Assembly: GCA_004009845.1 (NCBI GenBank)
Contig: RMBW01000002.1
Span: 62,001-126,000 of the forward strand
From: Davidsoniella eucalypti
Lineage: Eukaryota; Ascomycota; Sordariomycetes; Microascales; Ceratocystidaceae
Direction of reading: 5' to 3'
Length of the DNA stretch: 64,000 nt
Every line of letters starts with the position of its first letter. Within the stretch, counting starts at the first letter, position 1. Position numbers and translations under genes: made by a program. Under the pieces are notes generated by a model. That model made no database searches. It saw only the letters and a program-made list of their open reading frames with translations, and was not told where the DNA came from. Positions 57,051 through 64,000 of this stretch are shown here, piece after piece.

Positions 57051-58360
57051 TAATGCGCACATCTCGGCCAGTATATTTATTAGTAGTTGCAAGAAGCGCT
57101 TTCTCGGCCTTCAAGCTCGATTCGAATCCCGCACCCGCTCTGATCGTGGGATAATTAGCAAAGAAAAGAGATAAATAAAAAGAGATGGCTGAGCTTGTTG
57201 AAACGCATGATATCACGAGGAAAAAAAACGAAAATGCCTTTGTATGTTTCTTCCTCATTTTTTTCCTTGAGGATCTGCGCCTGACATTTGCGAAACTGCC
57301 GGAATGAATTCAAATACGTGAAAGCATGACAGCCCAGGCATCCAACGTATTAGCATATGTGTATATACATATGAACACTATGATTTATACACTATATTGA
57401 TGTACTGCATTCTTAGGGAAACAAAAGAATATATGTAGCTAACTACGAAACCAAAAGAATAATTTTATGCATCTTTGTTATTCCGAGCCCGAAGCAGGCA
57501 AGTCGGCGGGCGGATTTGGCGGGGCTCAAGGAAGGAACCAACTTCGGTCAATGGTGCTGCTTTTTGCTTCCTTTGGCTTCTACAATCAAAAGTAGTTCAA
57601 GCCCGTTGATTTTCAAAGAAGGGAAAAATACAAAACGAGGGGGAACTTAATTACATGCAACAACCGAACTTGTTAATCCGTATCAAATAAAAACGTATAC
57701 TTTGAAAAAAGGGCTTGTTGATGTGCTTGTTATTCAAGTCTGGGCTATGATTTTGCCCACTATAGACTAGAAACCCCTCCCCATCCTTAACTTGGAAAGC
57801 TAATGACTGCCTTGTGGACCGAACCAAAATAGGCTGGCTCATACTTTACATTGCTTCTGCTTTGAAGCAGGACGTAGTTGCTTTGGCTCAGCACGGCCGT
57901 CGTTGCCACTTTGGGTTACAGCTGCGGCATCAACCACGTATAAAACATCGCGCCATTCCTCGCCAATGGGCTTTTTTTTCTGTGTTTTTTTTGGTATCAA
58001 CCACTAAACCAATCTCGCTATCACTGCCTGGCACAATAAATCCAATTTATCTGCTTTTATTCTTATACCTTTTATCCTCTTGCTGTGCTTGAAAGATATC
58101 GACGGGAATCTGTGATTCTGTCTCAAGTACTTTGATATAGAAATTACTATAAAACTGTCACCGCCCTCCCGCTCTTTCCTGCTCCGTCTCTCTTATTTTG
58201 ACTTAATCAACATAGCCAAATTCTGTCAACTCCACTTCTTTTTTTTCTTTCCTCACAATTCTATACCAAAACATTGTCTGCTGAATCATCACTAGCTGTG
58301 TTTGTATCTTGTCTAGATATACTTCTTATTATCCCACACGGTTTTCACTACTCTTGCAAA

Positions 58361-58971
58361 ATGTCTACTTTCTACGATTTCAAGCCTCTCGATAGTAAGT
58401 ATCTACCGTTATTTTGTTTCTTTCCGCTGCATGTTACACTGCGTAATGCTGCATCTCCATGATTCCATCACATATAGCTAACCATATATCTGTGCTTATA
58501 GAGAAGGGTGCTGAGGTTGATCTGGCCCAGTTCAAGGGCAAGGTCGTCCTTATCATTAACACCGCCTCCAAGTGTGGCTTCACCCCGCAGTACGCTGGTC
58601 TGGAGAAGCTATACAGTGGTCTGCGTGCCGCCTACGGCGACGATGTCCAGTTTCTCGGCTTCCCCTGCAACCAGTTTGGCTCGCAGGAGCCCGGCAACGA
58701 TGACGAGATCCAGTCGTTCTGCCAGATCAACTACGGTGTGACTTTCCCCATCATGAGCAAGATCGAAGTCAACGGCGATAATACCGCCCCAATTTACGCT
58801 TGGTTGAAGGAGCAGAAGGCCGGTCTGCTTGGCCTGCGCCGTATCAAGTGGAACTTTGAGAAGTTCCTTGTTGGCCGTGATGGCCAGGTCCTCAACCGCT
58901 GGGCCTCGACTACCAAGCCCGAGTCCCTGGAGGATGCCATCAAGGATGCGCTTGCTGCCAAGTCCGAGTAA
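58361..58971 (+). CDS. Glutathione peroxidase-like thiol peroxidase (Gpx3/Hyr1 type)
   Basis: Two exons: 58361-58394 and 58502-58971, giving 167 residues, as for yeast Gpx3. The peroxidatic Cys36 lies in NTASKCGFTPQY. LGFPCNQFGSQEPG (Cys67) and IQSFCQINYGVTFPIM (Cys85) follow, and the latter fits the resolving Cys of thioredoxin-dependent members. The catalytic Gln (FPCNQFG), Trp and Asn (KWNFEKFLV) are present. No signal or targeting peptide, so probably cytosolic. It should reduce peroxides and may relay oxidative signals as Gpx3 does. The 107-nt intron (GTAAGT, GCTAAC, TTATAG) splits codon 12. Confidence 0.95.
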
Positions 58972-59355
58972 CTTCATGGACTCCCTACGTCGAGCCAAGC
59001 TACAAGGCAATCACGTCTTTAAGTCTATACACTATGTATAGAAAACTACCCCTTCGAGTCATTATCACTATTACCACGACTACCTATTACTACAACGACC
59101 ATTTTTTACTACCATTCACCACTATTTTTTATAGATCTTTGCAACGGAGTACGGTCACATGCCAGAGGTCAAAGCACCATATGAATACCAAGGACAAAGA
59201 GGGACTGGAACAACATGGAGGCCTAGAGTGCCAACACTACAGCAGAAGGGGACTATGAACATATATATTCACGTGACTAGATATATATATTTTCACGACT
59301 TTTTAATATCAAGATATCCTTGTTTTCTTTACTATATTCATATTCAGTTCATTCT
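58972..59355. other. 3' flank of the peroxidase gene
   Basis: AT-rich; alternates of TATATA near 59260-59300 and CACGTG near 59271. No gene seen. Confidence 0.5.
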
Positions 59356-60446
59356 TTATACCACTAGCCCTCTACTAATGAGCTCTCGTACCATACGCCA
59401 GAATAGTTGTTGATATGGCCCTAGAAGCCCTACCATTCCAGGCCATCGTTCAGAGCACTTCGCCAGTAGCATCAAACAGGAACCACTAGAATCTACAAAC
59501 GCCCCCCAGCCAAGCTCATCGTTTGTCGGAGCATCGAAATTTCGCTCCTCGAGGAACTGCGGTAACGGCGTTAAGATTTCCGTGAAGGCGAAGCACGGCA
59601 TATGTCAAGAGACTAGTGGAAGCTAGATATATATAATAAGCACTCATAAACTTCATCGGGTAAGTCCCGAGAAACGAATGTTCTGGTGTGCGAACAATAG
59701 TCTCACGAGTACTAATCAGACTCAGGCCACAGTAAAAAGGATCAGAAGCCACGACGGGCCAATCAGAGGAATTGGAGCCCGGCATATCGGATCTTGCGGA
59801 TCGTCTGTGGGCGCACGTCTCGCGTAGTGGTCGTAAGAGAAGCGGCTAACATAGAAAACATATCGTTGCATCGAAGCCGACGTCACATGACACACCGTTG
59901 CCACGCCTGCACTTGCTTCGTCGAGACCGCCCCTTGGCTATTCCTACTGCTGGTACCATTGCCACTACTGGAGCCAGAAATAGTAGCAGATTACGTCACT
60001 TGTGGTATTCTTGCATCTATCGTTACTGCCGTCTACAGTCTTGCTGGACAGATTGCTCATTCCGCCAAGCTGCTAATGTGGAAGAAATGCCCACCTAAAG
60101 CCTCCGTATCTAGTATTGGCGGCGCATTGGCTGGTAGATACTGGGCACGGAAGAGCTCACTGCGCAGAGAGACTAGCCGATGATGATGGGTTATGCTTTG
60201 CTCCTGTAGGGCTGCGCGGTCGCCCTTGCGGGGGAAGAAGAGGCTCAAGACACAGAGAAGTAACAAAGCCTGGAGAGAGATGCCGGAGATGCGGTAGATG
60301 TCACTTCTTCGACACTGCGAGACGCCGATGTAAACTAGGCTAGAGCTTCGGCTGCTCGATATGGCCGATGCCTTGCCTGGCTGGCACGGGAAATCGCACA
60401 CAATCATATTGGCTCTGAATATGGCGTCCCATCCGTATCTGAACAT
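59356..60446 (-). pseudogene. Probable decayed gene, perhaps a fungal transcription factor
   Basis: Minus-strand frames are interrupted by stops and shifts. The clearest part, 59356-59590, reads LPQFLEERNFDAPTNDELGW, then LLAKCSERWPGMVGL and QQLFWRMVRELISRGL. This is the kind of sequence often found at the C-terminus of fungal-specific Zn2Cys6 factors. Upstream fragments (59516-59785, 60057-60446) do not join cleanly and I cannot identify them. The call is a weak inference from one segment and from the decayed neighbours. Confidence 0.35.
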
Positions 60447-60591
60447 CAGAAGTATTGATAAGTCTATATTTAGGGACTCAGTCCTACAGTTGGTGGTTAG
60501 GGTTCAAGAGTGGACTGTAAGTTGGATCAAACAAGCTAGATAAACCAACAAACTATGTACAAAGATCAACAACCCCGTACAGAAAATATAC

Positions 60592-61244
60592 TGCCAATAC
60601 CCTACTCATCAACTGAGATGTGGAAGCCCGTAAGCCATGCCACAGATCCACTTATTCACCGGCTCGTAAAGCACCAGCTCAACCGGGCCGCCCTTCATAG
60701 CGCCCGCCATAGCCACCCAGTTCGGCACCTCATAGCCTCCGTGACCAGCCTGCTCCTCGGCCTACCTCCTCACATGACAGGTCTTTGAGCCACTGGTGAT
60801 CACCCGCGCATAGCTTTTCGAGGAACAAACGATTACTTATCGCTGACCAGCGGGTGCCTGCTGTTGAGGGGATACTCACTGCGCGCGGCCATGACGACCT
60901 CATGCTCGTCAAACTGGACAAAAACAGATCCGGCACGCGATTGAGTGCCTCTTTGCCTTTGGTTTGGCCTGGTACTTCTTCGTCAGCTTTAAGAAGTCGT
61001 CCTTCGGGGGACGAGGAAGGCAAAGATGACGTCTGGCTTAGCTGCGAGTGAGTGTGGCACCGAGAGCCAATGAGACAGCTTCAGTCCGCCCCCCGAGCAC
61101 CTGGCTTGGCGGTCTCGGGGAAACCAATGGCTCCTGGATGTAGTCTACGCGGTTAGATAATCGTAGCAACGTAATTTGTAGAGTCTGTAGGTTTAGCTTA
61201 CCTGGAGCATGGGAAATTCCTACAGCAGCAACGACCTTGCCCAT
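60592..61244 (-). pseudogene. Class III extradiol dioxygenase (LigB-type) pseudogene
   Basis: Read on the minus strand, the start MGKVVAAVGISHAPG (His ligand region) is followed by an intron-like GTAAGC to ATCCAG and AIGFPETAKP. Further fragments in shifting frames are KPDVIFAF, SVFVQFDEHEVVMAARSEYP, LFLEKLCAGDHQWLKDLS, then EEQAGHGGYEVPNWVAMAGA and VELVLYEPVNKWICGMAYG. This order follows the LigB fold of protocatechuate 4,5-dioxygenase-like enzymes, which open aromatic rings using iron. At least three frame breaks and an internal stop make it nonfunctional. Confidence 0.75.
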
Positions 61245-61681
61245 GATGAAGAATGTAAAAGTAAGTAGATTGTTCGTAAAAGTTCAAAGATAGAAGCTAA
61301 GGACAGAGGACATTGAGATGGTTCGATTCCTAGAGCCAAACTCTGACTTGATCCGCGTCCACTTACACACCAAGCCAAGCGAGGTGACGCCCGCCAGAAT
61401 AAACCCCTAGTCTTTTTCGCTTATAGCGTATGCATATCCACTAACAATGCTGGCTATTATGCTTCCCCAAGAGCGGTTCCGATCTTGTAAGACAAGTTAG
61501 GTAACAGACTGAACCCTCTAATAATATGTTTCGTGTCAGGAAAGGCCACGGATTTGAATGTCATCTATAAGAGCGGGCTACTCCGCCAGCAAAGATCCAA
61601 AAGATCAATAGACCCTCGATAGCTAACTATTTACATACCACCAAACAAACCCTTATTGGCTCCATACCCTAAGAACATACC
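61245..61681. other. Divergent promoter of two dead genes
   Basis: Spacer between the oppositely oriented dioxygenase and NmrA-like pseudogenes. Short frames show no motif. Confidence 0.45.
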
Positions 61682-62200
61682 ATGTCAGTCTTACCTGTGA
61701 AGAATATCATCGCCATCGGCACCACAGATATATTACGAACTCACTGCTCTGGCCGGTAAGTCAAGTTGTTTGGTACTCTCTGGCTAAGATCAGTGAGAAA
61801 AAAGAACGAAATACCAAGTTAAAGAATCTAGGATTTGACACTGTGGTTTCTGCTGTTGGCCGCAACGCTCTGGATCAGCAGCTGCTATCGGCCCTAATGC
61901 TGTCAGGGTACAGTCCTTTGTGACAACGCCCAAGGAGATTCTGGGCGAGTTTGAACGCCAGACAGAGACTAGGTGGACGGTTGACTACACGCCTTTGGAT
62001 GAGCTGAAGCAGTTGGAGGCCAAGGCTTGGGAAGAAGGCGGGGCGCTGTGAACACAGAATAGAATCTGGACAGAGGGCAAGACTTTGTATGAAAAGCACT
62101 GACAATGCCACGATTGGACTGGCTAAGACGGACACCCTAGAAATGCAGATGGCCGATGCGGTTCGCAACCCAGCATATGGTTTCCAGAGCACCAAGTTGT
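61682..62200 (+). pseudogene. NmrA-like/isoflavone-reductase-type pseudogene
   Basis: The start reads MSVLPVKNIIAIGTT, a Rossmann entry with the glycine motif lost. After an intron-like gap comes GFDTVVSAVGRNALDQQ, then directly the C-terminal part VQSFVTTPKEILGEFERQT, WTVDYTPLDELKQLEAKAWE and EGGAL. The family normally has about 300 residues; here the middle is deleted. A TGA follows EEGGAL, and later pieces (RIWTEGKTLYEK) continue past it. NmrA-like proteins bind NAD(P)H and act as reductases or regulators. This copy is dead. Confidence 0.75.
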
Positions 62201-62287
62201 AATAGTAAAGCACAGAGAGCAAACCTTTGAGATTACAGAGTATTTGACTATTTTATTTTATATGCAGGTTCTATTGCTTGTTAAGAG

Positions 62288-63283
62288 CTATGACACAATT
62301 CTTTCCGCCTTGACAGTTCCGTTTAGAAAGTCCATGATATTTTCCTGGCACACATCCTGATACTTTTGCATAGTGTCCATTGAGATCCACGCGGTATGCG
62401 GGGTCACCGTAAGATTCAAGCCCTCAGCATCTTTGCCCAGTAGTACGCTCGTTTCTGGGCCTGCCGGCTCGATATCGAATACATCAACGCCGGCGCCGGC
62501 AATTTCCCCCGTCTTCAGCGCCTCCAGCAACGCCGCCTCATTGGTGACGCCGCCCCGGGCTACGTTGACCAAAACAGCGTCTTTGCGCATCGCCTTGAAC
62601 TCCTCCATACCGAGCAAGCCTTCGGTTTCGGGTGTCCGCGGACAGCACAGCACGACTGTAGTTGCCTTGGCCAAAACCTCGGTGAAAGGAGTCCGGCCCT
62701 CGGCCACGGTGGTGACGCCCTTGCGCCCAGACACGATGACACTCGCGCCTAGTAACTTGAACAGCGCAGCAACGGCTTTTCCAACGGCGCCCATACCAAC
62801 GATGGCTATCGTCTCCTGTGCTAGCGTGCGTGGTTCGACGCCAGCGGCAAATGTGGAGCGCACTAACGTACCAGTCCGGAGCCACTCGCCCTCCTTAAGC
62901 TTACGCATCGATTCACCGACAGTGCGCCGGGCAGCAAAATAGAGTGCCAGCGCATGCTCTGCGACGGTCACTGTGTTACAGTTGGGCGAGTTGAGCACGC
63001 GGATACCGCGCGAAGCACAGGTGGCTATGTCGATCTGGTCTGTACCGACAGCCATGGCGGTGATCAGGCGTAGCTTTGGCGCATTAGATGCGGACAGAGC
63101 GGCGGCAGTGAAGCGTGCTGTCGTCGTGATGACAATGTCGGCGTCGCGGATACGCTCGGCCACTTTCTCGGGCGGCGAGCGGAAGTATGTCGTTAGCGAG
63201 TATGTGTAGCCCGGCGGAACGCTGATGGGCGGGATGACGCAGTATTGGCTTTCAATAGCCACGATGTTGATGTGCTTGTCCAT
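62288..63283 (-). CDS. D-isomer-specific 2-hydroxyacid dehydrogenase
   Basis: Single exon, 331 residues from MDKHINIVAIESQYCVIPP. The upstream in-frame ATG at 63373 would add 30 hydrophobic residues and is probably leader. The catalytic N-terminal lobe has LRLITAMAVGTDQIDIATC. The NAD-binding lobe shows AIVGMGAVGKAVAALFKLLG, then VLVNVARGG (Arg), a GVDVFDIEP segment (Glu), and LTVTPHTAW with the catalytic His. It should reduce a 2-oxoacid to a D-2-hydroxyacid or the reverse; the substrate is unknown. It is the only intact gene beside the decayed genes at 59.3-62.2 kb. Confidence 0.93.
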   Translation of the reverse strand: MDKHINIVAIESQYCVIPPISVPPGYTYSLTTYFRSPPEKVAERIRDADIVITTTARFTAAALSASNAPKLRLITAMAVGTDQIDIATCASRGIRVLNSPNCNTVTVAEHALALYFAARRTVGESMRKLKEGEWLRTGTLVRSTFAAGVEPRTLAQETIAIVGMGAVGKAVAALFKLLGASVIVSGRKGVTTVAEGRTPFTEVLAKATTVVLCCPRTPETEGLLGMEEFKAMRKDAVLVNVARGGVTNEAALLEALKTGEIAGAGVDVFDIEPAGPETSVLLGKDAEGLNLTVTPHTAWISMDTMQKYQDVCQENIMDFLNGTVKAERIVS

Positions 63284-63373
63284 GTAGAAGAGTTTATATT
63301 CGATTAATAGCGAATGAATATGGAGAAAGAAGAAGTGAAGGAAAAGCAAAGTGGTTCTCAAGAAATTTACCAA

Positions 63374-63950
63374 CTGCTGTCATGATAGTCAAGTTCTCTT
63401 CATGGCTTTTGGGTTAGGGTTAACAGCGCCCTGCCGGTCATCACCAAGCAAATCTGACCAATTAGAGTTCGCGGACCCACGCCGCAAGTCATCAAAGGGC
63501 GCTGGTTTGCCGGTTTTCGAGTCATCTAAAGCGGAAAAACCCGCCTTTTACATCTATATGTGGGGTTCTTTCCGCGGGACTAATCTTCAGGGTCCATCAA
63601 TTCAAGAACTGTACAAACCCTAACTCCGCACTTCACCTCTTTCCTTGTTTTCTACTTATACAAGTGTATAAGCGGGCTAGGGAAAGACTCTGGCTATGCA
63701 CAGACCGAGACTAAGAAGTTGATGGTTTCCTAAGCATGGGCGACTGATACTGGACTCATATATCCACTAGATTACGTCGTATTACACAGGATGTACAAGC
63801 TAGTGTGTGTCGTATCGCTAGAATAGGCTCTGACCATTGTTGTCCAAGTTTGGCCACCAGCCAACCATGTTCGTGAACCATGCGGTCTATATTTCTATCT
63901 TATTATATCTGTGCCTGCTATATTGTTCATACTGACCACTCATCCTAATC
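63374..63950. other. Promoter region of the dehydrogenase gene
   Basis: Contains teloboxes at 63414-63421 (reverse) and 63616-63623, otherwise no recognisable feature. An open frame at 63351-63623 is not supported. Confidence 0.45.
63414..63421 (-). promoter_or_regulatory. Telobox (TTAGGGTT on +) upstream of the dehydrogenase
   Basis: Exact octamer inside GGGTTAGGGTTAA, 131 bp upstream of the start at 63283. Role inferred. Confidence 0.35.
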
Positions 63951-64000
63951 ATGGCAGGTAGTAATGTGTCCGGCGGCACGCACCAATCCTTTCTAATCTG
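63951..64000 (+). CDS. Possible 5' end of a gene cut by the window edge
   Basis: ATG at 63951 opens a frame (MAGSNVSGGTHQSFLI) that reaches the edge without a stop. Only 16 codons are visible, so this is a weak call. GTAGTA after ATGGCAG could also be a donor. Confidence 0.2.
   Translation, partial: MAGSNVSGGTHQSFLI

Larger units (their letters stand above)
51975..58360. other. Gene-poor region, 6.4 kb
   Basis: The longest stretch without a supported gene. It holds teloboxes at 52056 and 52358, many TACATA/GTACGT repeats, a perfect inverted repeat at 57025-57050 and a pyrimidine-rich leader before the peroxidase gene. Open frames are all under 110 codons, low-complexity or motif-free. I found no tRNA or rRNA in it. 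Confidence 0.5.

Noticed and set aside
57105..57150. tRNA-like T-loop sequence ATTCGAATCC
   Set aside because: No acceptor, D or anticodon stems can be built around it.
63284..63373. Upstream ATG of the 2-hydroxyacid dehydrogenase
   Set aside because: The added 30 residues are hydrophobic and not part of the family; treated as leader, though an alternative signal-anchored form cannot be excluded.
1..64000. CRISPR arrays, rRNA genes, bacterial-type operons
   Set aside because: None found; the genes are spliced and eukaryotic, and the only regular arrays are the two-copy repeat at 33.9-34.4 kb and microsatellites.

Overview
The window is nuclear DNA of an ascomycete fungus, probably a filamentous one. 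The genes are eukaryotic and mostly split by short introns of about 45 to 110 nt with GTRAGT-like donors and a CTAAC branch motif before the acceptor. Several families are fungal: Med5, an Irc22-type TRAP-alpha, a Zn2Cys6 factor with a fungal_trans domain, an ASXH protein and a DUF5321-like protein. I cannot place it to genus. About 20 intact protein genes, two tRNA genes, two LINE copies and several decayed genes can be supported.

Layout. 1-22 kb is mainly housekeeping: a SMAP-domain protein, a small membrane protein, a RAMP4/Ysy6 protein, a DUF5321-like protein, an Irc22/TRAP-alpha protein, an F-box-like protein, Mediator subunit Med5, then HIS3 and ARG7 in tandem (histidine and arginine biosynthesis), and an EthD-alpha/beta-hydrolase fusion. 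22-30.6 kb is an accessory island bounded by tRNA-Asp and tRNA-Trp. It holds a 5'-truncated LINE with a complete RNase H domain, a gene fragment with a PD-(D/E)XK-like motif, a dead MFS transporter, a second PD-(D/E)XK-like gene of a type I recall as multicopy in ascomycetes, and a second short LINE-derived copy. Both LINE copies have the end nearest the tRNA about 50 bp from the tRNA 5' end.

30.9-43.9 kb returns to core functions: the U4/U6.U5 27 kDa protein, Elp5, a Zn2Cys6 transcription factor, an ASXH protein, Sec22 and an unknown CxxC protein. A diverged tandem repeat (33.8-34.4 kb) lies among them. 44-48 kb and 52-58.3 kb are gene-poor. CLPTM1 and a Tda3-like FAD oxidoreductase lie between them, with a glutathione peroxidase after. 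59.3-62.2 kb is a graveyard of at least two decayed genes (class III extradiol dioxygenase, NmrA-like reductase) and perhaps a transcription-factor fragment, beside an intact D-2-hydroxyacid dehydrogenase.

Themes. RAMP4, TRAP-alpha, Sec22 and CLPTM1 act in the ER and early secretory pathway. Med5, the ASXH protein and Elp5 act in transcription, chromatin or tRNA modification. Recurrent AACCCTAA octamers sit in several promoters. All joins were made by reading splice signals and frames by eye; protein names rest on recognised motifs, not on searches.
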